This document shows positions 1 to 5,166 of a DNA stretch of 5,166 nt, piece after piece; the stretch's first letter is position 1, and the number at the start of each line of letters is the position of its first letter. The notes under the pieces are model-generated. The model was not told the DNA's origin and ran no database searches. It saw nothing but the letters and a program-made list of their open reading frames with translations. Source of the DNA: Chitinophagaceae bacterium (GTDB lineage Bacteria; Bacteroidota; Bacteroidia; Chitinophagales; Chitinophagaceae); assembly GCA_947481355.1 (NCBI GenBank), contig CANKGM010000176.1:1-5166 (forward strand), read 5' to 3'. Made by a program: the position numbers and the translations under genes.

Positions 1-771
1 AATGTCAATATTAAGATCCCAATTCTTTTCGTTTATTCGTTTTAACATTACTTGTGGATGAGTTCCATCAAATCGTGCTAATGAATCAAACTCATCATAA
101 TTGAAAACACCATCTATATTTTGAAGTCTTTCCTTCATTGCTTTTCCCATCCAATTGGTACTGAGGTTTCTTAGCTTATGATCCATTAAAATCGGATTTT
201 TAACCCAGCCATAATGATAGATACTAGCGTCAATAAATTTACATGGTATTCGTTTCCCATTCATTCTGAATCCTTGAGCATCGCGAAAAGAATTAATTCG
301 TGAATCATTCCGTATAATTCTGATTTCCTTATTATACCATCTTCTACTATCCCCATAGTAATCATATGTTCCATAGAAATGAATATAATTAAACACGAGT
401 CCCATTATGCGCTTATCATTTAATTGTTCTTTGCATGCATTTATAATTGATTGATGATACTTCTCATGAACAACTTCATCACATTGAATATAAAAAGCCC
501 AATCAGTATCAGCTGAAATATGACGCATAGCCTTATCAGTTTCAAGTGCCATAACCCTTCCGCCAGGCAGCTGACTTAGATCCCATTCAGATTGCACAAT
601 TTTTATTTTAGGAGAACCGATACTGCGAATTAATTCCTCCGTTTCATCATCACTTTTACCAACCGAAACAATCATCTCATCTACAACAGGCAAAATTGAA
701 GTTATGGCCTCAACCGCAGGATAGTCATTGATAATCGCATTCCTTATTATCGTAAACCCAGATATTTTCAT
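1..771 (-). CDS. Family 2 glycosyltransferase (GT-A fold), C-terminus cut by window edge
   Basis: I translated this by hand from the ATG at 771-769. The frame stays open for 257 codons to base 1, so the C-terminus lies outside the window. The protein begins MKISGFTIIRNA, the usual opening of a GT2 subgroup common in Bacteroidota. It has VDEMIVSVGKSDDET around residues 30-44 (nucleotide-sugar side of the Rossmann-like half) and GGR at 70-72. The metal-site region at about 92-100 reads AFYIQCDEV, so the usual DxD appears as QCDE (Q96-C97-D98-E99). Later come an aromatic stretch near 128-146 and YHYGW near 185-189. No membrane segment is visible, so it is probably cytosolic or peripheral, adding a sugar to a surface glycan or lipid. 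Donor and acceptor cannot be read from sequence. The start is well fixed: an in-frame TAA lies five codons upstream. It is transcribed away from the dicarboxylate transporter gene. Family assignment is secure; substrate is unknown. Confidence 0.88.
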   Translation of the reverse strand, partial: MKISGFTIIRNAIINDYPAVEAITSILPVVDEMIVSVGKSDDETEELIRSIGSPKIKIVQSEWDLSQLPGGRVMALETDKAMRHISADTDWAFYIQCDEVVHEKYHQSIINACKEQLNDKRIMGLVFNYIHFYGTYDYYGDSRRWYNKEIRIIRNDSRINSFRDAQGFRMNGKRIPCKFIDASIYHYGWVKNPILMDHKLRNLSTNWMGKAMKERLQNIDGVFNYDEFDSLARFDGTHPQVMLKRINEKNWDLNIDI

Positions 772-825
772 TTGAATAGAAAATTAATTATTAAATTTTT
801 TGCATGCCTATATATTTCCAAGAAT

Positions 826-856
826 CAAAAGTATACCAAGATCCTGTGATTTCATA
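826..856 (-). promoter_or_regulatory. Candidate Bacteroidota-type promoter for the glycosyltransferase gene
   Basis: Read on the minus strand, TACTTTTG (plus 833-826) matches all specified positions of the Bacteroidota -7 consensus TAnnTTTG. Nineteen bases upstream is TATG (plus 856-853), a three-of-four match to the -33 element TTTG, with a spacing normal for the group. Transcription would start near 820 and give a leader of about 50 nt before the ATG at 771. The match is seen in the sequence; promoter activity is inferred. Confidence 0.45.
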
Positions 857-860
857 CACA
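845..860. promoter_or_regulatory. CRP/FNR-like operator half-site pair
   Basis: TGTGA (845-849), six bases, then ACACA (856-860). This matches the CRP consensus TGTGA-N6-TCACA at nine of ten specified positions. The perfectly symmetric core is CTGTG (844-848) and CACAG (857-861). It lies about 54 bp before the transporter ATG and covers the -33 element of the divergent glycosyltransferase promoter, so one bound regulator could affect both genes. Enterobacterial dctA is known to be CRP-controlled, which makes the match attractive. The regulator in this organism is unknown, and a 16-bp match can arise by chance. Confidence 0.35.
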
Positions 861-864
861 GTTC

Positions 865-880
865 ATCTTATCTTTAAGAT
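865..880. repeat. Inverted repeat ATCTTA-N4-TAAGAT upstream of dctA
   Basis: ATCTTA (865-870) and TAAGAT (875-880) are exact reverse complements separated by TCTT. The repeat lies 26 bp before the transporter start codon, so it could be an operator or form a small hairpin in the leader. No T-run follows, so it does not look like a terminator. Confidence 0.5.
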
Positions 881-891
881 TATACGTATAA
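880..891. repeat. Perfect 12-bp palindrome upstream of dctA
   Basis: TTATACGTATAA (880-891) is its own reverse complement. It shares base 880 with the preceding inverted repeat and ends 15 bp before the dctA ATG. A regulator dimer could bind here and block transcription or translation. It also resembles an AT-rich promoter element, so its role is uncertain. Confidence 0.5.
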
Positions 892-906
892 ATACAGCCA
901 TAAGAA

Positions 907-2142
907 ATGAAAAAAATTTTCACTAACCTTACTTTTTGGGTTTTACTAGCTATACTATCTGGTGCGCTAATTGGACATTTTTACCCATCCACAGGGGTGG
1001 CCATGCAACCAGCAGGAACCTATTTTATTAACGTAATAAAAGTATTTATCACTCCAATTATTTTTTTAACGATTTCATTGGGAATTAGTGGAATGAACGA
1101 CTTAAAAAAAGTTGGGCGTGTTGGTGGAAAAGCAATTCTCTATTTTGAAACCGTAACTACCCTTGCGTTAATCATCGGTATTCTAGTGGCCCATTTCATT
1201 CAGCCAGGTGCAGGCATAAACAGCAATGCCATTCAACAAGGTGATATCAGCAAATTTACATCGGGAGCAAAATCTTTTTCATGGATTAAATTCTTAAAAG
1301 ATAATCTTACTATTCAAGTTTTGATTATTTCTATATTATTTGGAATTATCCTAAGCAAATTAAAAGACAAACAAAAAATTACAAGTGCATTGCAATTTGC
1401 TTCAAAATATGTCTTCAAAGGGCTACACATCGTAATGCTCTTTTCACCCATTGGAGCATTTGGTGGCATGGCATATACGATTGGAAAATTTGGCATCGCC
1501 ACATTACTGCCTCTTGGAAAATTAATGCTTACTGTATATATTACCATGGGCATTTTCGTTTTTCTAGTACTAGGGTTAATCTTGCGTTATTATAAAATAA
1601 GCATCTTAAAATTTCTCAATTATATTAAAGAAGAACTGCTCATTGTACTCGGAACTTCATCCTCAGAAGCAGCACTTCCTTCACTAATCGAAAAACTGGA
1701 GAAAATGGGATGTGCTAAATCCATTGTTGGATTAGTAGTGCCAGCAGGCTATTCTTTCAACCTAGATGGCACAACGATTTATCTTTCAATGGCAGTAATT
1801 TTCTTAGCACAAGTCTTTTACATCGATCTTTCTATAAGTCAAATGCTAACTATTATTGGAGTACTCATGATTACGTCGAAAGGAGCTGCAGGAGTTACAG
1901 GAAGTGGGTTTATAGTGTTGGCTTCTACACTTAGCGCTATCCACGTAATACCAATTGAAGGTTTAGCATTACTGCTTGGTGTAGATCGTTTCATGTCTGA
2001 AGCGAGGTCTATAACCAATTTCATAGGAAATGGTGTAGCTACAATATTTCTTTCTAATCAAGAAAAAGCATTCAATAGAAAACAAATGGAGCTAGCCTTC
2101 TCCAATGAGGTGTATGAATATGAGCTAAAGGATAGTCTATAA
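907..2142 (+). CDS. dctA: C4-dicarboxylate:cation symporter, DctA type (DAACS/SLC1 family)
   Basis: This is an inner-membrane carrier expected to import succinate, fumarate or malate with protons or sodium. At 411 residues it is close to E. coli DctA (about 428) and looks complete, with the hydrophobic pattern of eight membrane helices plus two re-entrant hairpins. The signature motifs are present in order: hairpin 1 TSSSEAALP (250-258), helix 7 YSFNLDGT (282-289), hairpin 2 SKGAAGVTGSGF (324-335), and helix 8 GVDRFMSEARSITNFIGNG (358-376). Aligned from memory with GltPh, R367 keeps the arginine that binds the distal carboxylate. The aspartate that holds the amino group of amino acids (GltPh D394) is S364 here, as in DctA, favouring dicarboxylate over glutamate or aspartate. 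No clear Shine-Dalgarno precedes the ATG, which is normal for Bacteroidota. A cluster of dyad repeats lies just upstream. No DctB/DctR or DcuS/DcuR partner is in view. Confidence 0.93.
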   Translation: MKKIFTNLTFWVLLAILSGALIGHFYPSTGVAMQPAGTYFINVIKVFITPIIFLTISLGISGMNDLKKVGRVGGKAILYFETVTTLALIIGILVAHFIQPGAGINSNAIQQGDISKFTSGAKSFSWIKFLKDNLTIQVLIISILFGIILSKLKDKQKITSALQFASKYVFKGLHIVMLFSPIGAFGGMAYTIGKFGIATLLPLGKLMLTVYITMGIFVFLVLGLILRYYKISILKFLNYIKEELLIVLGTSSSEAALPSLIEKLEKMGCAKSIVGLVVPAGYSFNLDGTTIYLSMAVIFLAQVFYIDLSISQMLTIIGVLMITSKGAAGVTGSGFIVLASTLSAIHVIPIEGLALLLGVDRFMSEARSITNFIGNGVATIFLSNQEKAFNRKQMELAFSNEVYEYELKDSL

Positions 2143-2156
2143 AATGTCAACTACTT

Positions 2157-3698
2157 CTACTTTTTCCAAATACTTTGTATAGGGATTAATTCACTTTTGA
2201 CGTTTGTAGCACTTCCACCTTGTTGAAATAGTGTAAGTTTATCAAAATCAGTATTAGGGAAAAATATTTCAGTCATCGCTAACTTCCCTTCGTCGACAAA
2301 TAATTCAATCGAAGCGACATCAATCAACGCTTTTACGGTAATCTGTTTCCCAAATACATAATCTGCATGGTGTATAGCTGAAAAAAGGGTTGAAAATTCA
2401 TGTTTGCCGGAATTAGTCCTATCCACATAACACTGATTTTTCTTCAGGTCAAATCCTATAACCACTTGCTCATTCAATGCATTACTCAGTTTAAATCCTA
2501 CTTCAGTTGGTGAGGCATCAGAAAGATTAAATGTTAAGTTGAGACAATGTTGCAGTTTCCCATTCTGCAATATGATACTATCTTTTAACGAAGATTCATT
2601 CCGAATTAAATTTGAGGATTGATCAACTAATGATTTAAACTCTTTTACAGGGAGCTGTGTAAGCCTATACCCTGATTCCGTTTTCACTAATTTAATATCC
2701 CGAGGAATAGTCGTAGCACTTCTCCAATCAACAGTTGGAACTGATTGAGCATAATCTACCCAGTTGGACATCCATCCAATAACAATATTTCTATTAGCGG
2801 GCAGTCCGGACCAAGTTACCCCAGCATAGTTATCTGTTCCATGATCGAACCACATGATTTGATCTGAAGGATTATCATTAGTAAATTTTTCTCCATCAAA
2901 ATTTCCAACAAAATATTGAACACCTGAACCTCCATTCAATGCACCTGGATTTAAATTTTGCATCAACACCCACTTCTCTTTTCCGTCACTTGCAATATAT
3001 CTTGAAAGGTCAGGGCATTCCCATACGCCACCATGCGCTCCATCATTTTTGCCAAATGCACTAGCGTATTTCCAATCTTTTAGATTTTTTGAAACATATA
3101 TTTCAGCATGATCATGAACGGCCAAAGTCATGCACCATATTTTCTTTGGTGCATACCAGAATACTTTAGGATCACGAAAGTCTTCATCTCCTTTATTTTT
3201 TACTACAGGATTACCAGCATATTTCGTCCAAGTCCGGCCTTTATCTAAACTATATGCGATGCCCTGTGATTCTCGGTCTTTTCTTCCTGCCTTTTCATAC
3301 TCCATATTGTGGTACGTGAATATCGCCACAATAGGCTTTTCCTTTCCTCGCTGAAACCCAGTGGTGTTAAACTCATCAACTACAGCACTTCCAGAGAATA
3401 TATAGCCCAAAGAATCTGGATATAAAGCAATGGGAAGGTCTTCCCAATGCATAAGGTCTTTACTCACAGCATGCGCCCAATGCATAGGCCCCCAAACAGT
3501 TGCGTTGGGATAGTACTGATAAAAAAGATGATACTCCCCTTCATAATATACTAAGCCATTGGGATCATTCATCCACCCACGTTCAGGAGAAAAATGGAAT
3601 TGAGGTCTATGCTGTCCAGTTCGTTGAGCTGTAGCAGAAAATGATACTGCTAAAAAGAAAAATAGAATAAGGAATGAATGAAGAATCGTCTTTCTCAT
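2157..3698 (-). CDS. Secreted GH32 fructan/sucrose hydrolase (levanase/inulinase/invertase type)
   Basis: This is a complete 513-residue glycoside hydrolase family 32 enzyme that should cleave beta-fructosidic bonds in levan, inulin or sucrose with retention. Residues 1-24 form a signal peptide: MRK, a long hydrophobic core, then SATA before Q25. There is no lipobox cysteine, so the product is periplasmic or exported rather than a lipoprotein. The five-bladed beta-propeller carries all three catalytic motifs: WMNDPNG (42-48, nucleophile D45), FRDP (174-177, transition-state stabiliser D176) and WECPDL (226-231, acid/base E227). FSGSA at 101-105 is a further family motif. Residues from about 345 onward fit the C-terminal beta-sandwich. 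No T9SS sorting domain or carbohydrate-binding module is evident. Its start is 34 bp after the YkuK-like gene on the same strand. It converges on dctA with only 14 bp between stops. Exo or endo mode and preferred substrate cannot be decided here. Confidence 0.95.
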   Translation of the reverse strand: MRKTILHSFLILFFFLAVSFSATAQRTGQHRPQFHFSPERGWMNDPNGLVYYEGEYHLFYQYYPNATVWGPMHWAHAVSKDLMHWEDLPIALYPDSLGYIFSGSAVVDEFNTTGFQRGKEKPIVAIFTYHNMEYEKAGRKDRESQGIAYSLDKGRTWTKYAGNPVVKNKGDEDFRDPKVFWYAPKKIWCMTLAVHDHAEIYVSKNLKDWKYASAFGKNDGAHGGVWECPDLSRYIASDGKEKWVLMQNLNPGALNGGSGVQYFVGNFDGEKFTNDNPSDQIMWFDHGTDNYAGVTWSGLPANRNIVIGWMSNWVDYAQSVPTVDWRSATTIPRDIKLVKTESGYRLTQLPVKEFKSLVDQSSNLIRNESSLKDSIILQNGKLQHCLNLTFNLSDASPTEVGFKLSNALNEQVVIGFDLKKNQCYVDRTNSGKHEFSTLFSAIHHADYVFGKQITVKALIDVASIELFVDEGKLAMTEIFFPNTDFDKLTLFQQGGSATNVKSELIPIQSIWKK

Positions 3699-3732
3699 AT
3701 GGAGTAAATTAAATAATACCGATGAGGCTAAT

Positions 3733-4215
3733 TTACACTTTTATGAGATAATCTGCAGCATAAGTAATCATAGGATCCATGGTCTTATACCTTACTTTGT
3801 ATCCCATTCCTTCAACCATACCGACTGCTTGCCTGAATACTTCATTTGATTTATATCGTTGGTCAGGGTTCAAATCAATATCAATCCAGATTGGCTTAGG
3901 AAGTTGATGCTGCCGCATTAATTCAGCAGTTTCAATGGCATTCCAAACTTCAGTCAATAAACGTGTTGAACGGGTGTATTCCCGAGGAGTCTTCCACTTC
4001 CTATACAACAAATGTGCTCCTTTACCTTTCTTATAAAGTGCCACTACCGTTGCATAAATGGTTTTGTCTGCATAATTCTGTGAATCACAACCAATCATGA
4101 TTTCGATATCTGGAAATTCTAGGAGGTACGCTTTGATATATTCTACAATATCAACTTCTAAACTTGAATGCATTCTTTTAAAAAACATGGAGATAAATTT
4201 TAAAAGTGTACCCAT
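3733..4215 (-). CDS. YkuK-family (DUF458) RNase H-like fold protein
   Basis: This 160-residue soluble protein matches the YkuK/DUF458 family (Pfam RNase H-like, PF04308 from memory), whose biological role is not established. The family pattern is clear: IGCDSQ (41-46) on the first strand, ATVVALYKKGKG (55-66), LLTEVWNAIETAE (86-98), IDIDLNPDQRYKSN (111-124), then VGMVEGMGYKVRYK (131-144) and AADYLIK (153-159). Acidic residues D44, E89, D112/D114 and D155 sit where an RNase H-like metal site would be, so nuclease activity is conceivable but unproven. The start is uncertain: the longest frame begins at 4215, but Met10 (4188) or Met15 (4173) may be the true start, since family similarity becomes clear only from about residue 20 and no ribosome binding site decides. 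No signal peptide or membrane segment is visible. It lies upstream of GH32 with a 34-bp gap and could share its transcript, though a functional link is not obvious. Confidence 0.85.
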   Translation of the reverse strand: MGTLLKFISMFFKRMHSSLEVDIVEYIKAYLLEFPDIEIMIGCDSQNYADKTIYATVVALYKKGKGAHLLYRKWKTPREYTRSTRLLTEVWNAIETAELMRQHQLPKPIWIDIDLNPDQRYKSNEVFRQAVGMVEGMGYKVRYKTMDPMITYAADYLIKV

Positions 4216-4292
4216 CGCACAAGCACCAGAAATTACAGAACTGTCGTCTCTAGTAAGTTAATATGGTTTGGCATCTAAGGAATACACAAATT

Positions 4293-4306
4293 ATTAACAT
4301 GTTAAT
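4293..4306. promoter_or_regulatory. Perfect 14-bp palindrome, possible operator between divergent genes
   Basis: ATTAACATGTTAAT is exactly self-complementary. It lies in the 165-bp region between the YkuK-like gene (starting at 4215 or downstream) and the divergent 92-residue gene (starting at 4381). The half-site TTAAC (4294-4298) recurs on the same strand at 4322-4326 and 4344-4348, so the region may hold several sites for one dimeric regulator. The rest of 4216-4380 is AT-rich and shows no other gene or RNA. In such AT-rich DNA some of these matches may be chance. Confidence 0.4.
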
Positions 4307-4380
4307 TGCAGAAACATTTCATTAACGTCTAATTAATTATTTATTAACGAAGCAATTTGAACTTGAATTAAAATTAATTT

Positions 4381-4659
4381 ATGGAACACTCAAATGTTAT
4401 TTTAGTGCACACCAGAAACTTACTCAAACACGATGTGTTTAACCACTTGAATGATGATTTAATATCAGTAATTCATCACAGAATTTTGCAATCCCCCTCA
4501 AAAGAAATAGACAAGGGATTATTTTTTAAATTATGGCGAAATGGAGACTATGGCCTAAACTCCATGACCATACAATTACTTCAAAAAACGAACTACTTGT
4601 TACAAACCTTTGGTGAACCGCTAATCGAAGAAGATTTTTTAGAACTAGCTTATGATTAA
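4381..4659 (+). CDS. Small protein of unknown function (92 residues)
   Basis: I do not recognise this protein. It is 92 residues with no signal peptide, membrane helix or cysteine, so it is probably cytosolic. Leucine-, isoleucine- and phenylalanine-rich segments alternate with charged residues, suggesting a compact mainly helical fold. The middle carries FFKLWRNGDYGLNS (about 48-61) and the C-terminus is acidic (EPLIEEDFLELAYD). The start is fixed: an in-frame TAA lies two codons before the ATG. The leader is AT-rich without a Shine-Dalgarno. Evidence that it is real: it fills the space between flanking genes without overlap, has a plausible amino-acid composition, and follows an intergenic region of promoter-like size. 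It is divergent from the YkuK-like gene and convergent with tcdA (38-bp gap). No function can be proposed. Confidence 0.65.
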   Translation: MEHSNVILVHTRNLLKHDVFNHLNDDLISVIHHRILQSPSKEIDKGLFFKLWRNGDYGLNSMTIQLLQKTNYLLQTFGEPLIEEDFLELAYD

Positions 4660-4685
4660 GGTGCTCTAAAAAACTTAGACCTCAC

Positions 4686-4704
4686 TAATCATTCTGATTA
4701 TTTT
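4686..4704 (+). terminator. Weak hairpin plus T-run after the 92-residue gene
   Basis: TAATCA (4686-4691) and TGATTA (4695-4700) form a 6-bp stem around a TTC loop, followed by TTTT (4701-4704). The arrangement is that of an intrinsic terminator for the plus-strand small gene, but the stem is AT-rich and short, so termination would be weak. It overlaps the tcdA stop codon (4698-4700) on the other strand. Confidence 0.3.
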
Positions 4705-5166
4705 GAATTAACCTGATTTATCAAATCTCTGATAACGACAGATGCCGCCACTGCGCCAAATACTGCCGGCAAGTATGACATGGTGCCGTAGGCTGATTTC
4801 TTGAAATTATTGCCATCGGTCATCATAAGACTTTCTTTATTGACCTCCTCAGGAGAAAAAACAACCTTGATTCCTTTATAGATCTGATGAGCCTTTAAAT
4901 TCTTACGTACCTGCTGAGCAAAATGACAGTTGTATGTCTTAGAAATATCAACCACCTGAAGTTTGGTGGGATCCAATTTTCCTCCAGCGCCCATGCTACT
5001 CACTACCGGAAGTTTCATATCAACAGCGAGTCGGAGAAAATTTACTTTTGGACTAATGCTATCAATCGCATCAATGATGTAATCAGGTTTTCGATTCAAT
5101 TGCTCTATCACCATGTCCGGAGTAATAAATGATTTCACTACATGCAGCGTGATTTCGGGATTAATA
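4698..5166 (-). CDS. tcdA: tRNA threonylcarbamoyladenosine dehydratase (ct6A37 synthase) TcdA, N-terminus cut by window edge
   Basis: This is the C-terminal 156 residues of an E1/ThiF/MoeB-like enzyme that uses ATP to cyclise t6A at position 37 of ANN-decoding tRNAs into ct6A. The frame stays open to base 5166, so the N-terminal ATP-binding glycine-rich part lies outside; the GTG at 5138-5136 is an internal valine codon, not the start. The visible part opens INPEITLHVV, matching the INPE...V.V segment of E. coli TcdA (CsdL). It continues with DYIIDAIDSISPK, then PVVSSMGAGGKLDPTKLQVVDISKT (E. coli has a very similar GGAGG-DPT-QV-D-AKT), VVFSPE, and the C-terminal YGTMSYLPAVFGAVAASVVIRDL. The last segment replaces the CASGFGAATMVTATFG region of E. 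coli, so the cysteine there is absent; it is not conserved across the family. It converges with the 92-residue gene. Among ThiF relatives, TcdA is clearly the best match. Confidence 0.9.
   Translation of the reverse strand, partial: INPEITLHVVKSFITPDMVIEQLNRKPDYIIDAIDSISPKVNFLRLAVDMKLPVVSSMGAGGKLDPTKLQVVDISKTYNCHFAQQVRKNLKAHQIYKGIKVVFSPEEVNKESLMMTDGNNFKKSAYGTMSYLPAVFGAVAASVVIRDLINQVNSK

Noticed and set aside
1314..1553. 79-codon minus-strand open frame inside dctA
   Set aside because: It lies wholly opposite conserved transmembrane coding sequence of dctA, has no recognisable domain and is best explained as a shadow frame.
1839..2024. 61-codon minus-strand open frame inside dctA
   Set aside because: It is antisense to the conserved hairpin 2 and helix 8 segment, whose constraint explains the open frame.
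3130..3354. 74-codon plus-strand open frame opposite the GH32 gene
   Set aside because: It overlaps the catalytic propeller of a clear GH32 enzyme on the other strand and shows no family features.
4262..4270. TATGGTTTG as a -7 promoter element for the 92-residue gene
   Set aside because: The spacing between TA and TTTG is three bases rather than two, and the resulting leader would be over 100 nt, so I do not call a promoter.
4664..4676. CTAA...TTAG mini-hairpin with a six-base homopolymer run as a tcdA terminator
   Set aside because: The stem is only about 4 bp of mostly A-T pairs and the T-run on the minus strand lies in the loop rather than after the stem.
4923..5132. 69-codon plus-strand open frame opposite tcdA
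   Set aside because: It is antisense to the conserved TcdA region and its product resembles nothing known.
5136..5138. GTG as a possible start of a short tcdA-like gene
   Set aside because: The same frame continues upstream to the window edge and encodes conserved TcdA residues (INPEITLHVV), so this codon is an internal valine and the gene is simply cut by the edge.
1..5166. Search for tRNA, rRNA, riboswitch, CRISPR array, insertion sequence ends or a novel defence-type gene cluster
   Set aside because: I saw no cloverleaf-like segments, regularly spaced repeats, transposase or integrase motifs or toxin-antitoxin-like gene pairs. The recognised genes are ordinary transport, glycan, tRNA-modification and housekeeping-like families.

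Overview
The window is AT-rich DNA (roughly two-thirds A+T by eye) from a bacterium that is most likely a member of the Bacteroidota, probably Cytophagales-like. The grounds are start codons with little or no Shine-Dalgarno sequence, one good match to the Bacteroidota promoter pattern (TAnnTTTG at -7), a secreted GH32 enzyme whose signal peptide ends in ATAQ, and family variants (GT2, YkuK, TcdA) that read like Bacteroidota versions. The phylum is fairly secure. The narrower placement is a guess.

Layout, left to right. 1-771 (minus) is the N-terminal 257 residues of a family 2 glycosyltransferase cut by the left edge. 772-906 is a divergent intergenic region packed with dyad symmetry: a CRP-like site and two abutting inverted repeats. 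907-2142 (plus) is a complete C4-dicarboxylate symporter of the DctA type. Only 14 bp after its stop, the convergent gene at 2157-3698 (minus) ends; it encodes a complete secreted GH32 fructan/sucrose hydrolase. Upstream of that gene, on the same strand and 34 bp away, is 3733-4215 (minus), a YkuK-family (DUF458) RNase H-fold protein. A 165-bp divergent intergenic region (4216-4380) holds a perfect 14-bp palindrome and repeated TTAAC half-sites. 4381-4659 (plus) is a 92-residue protein I do not recognise. 4698-5166 (minus) is the C-terminal part of TcdA, the tRNA ct6A37 cyclase of the ThiF/E1-like superfamily, cut by the right edge.

The genes do not form an obvious pathway. GH32 would release fructose or short fructans outside the cytoplasm, and DctA would import succinate, fumarate or malate, so both concern carbon acquisition. 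No SusC/SusD pair, fructokinase or sugar regulator is visible. The YkuK-like gene and GH32 could be co-transcribed. I found no RNA gene, CRISPR array, insertion sequence or sign of a mobile element. This looks like an ordinary chromosomal region. The points most worth following up are the two dyad-rich intergenic regions and the unrecognised 92-residue protein; I see no convincing evidence of a new multi-gene system.
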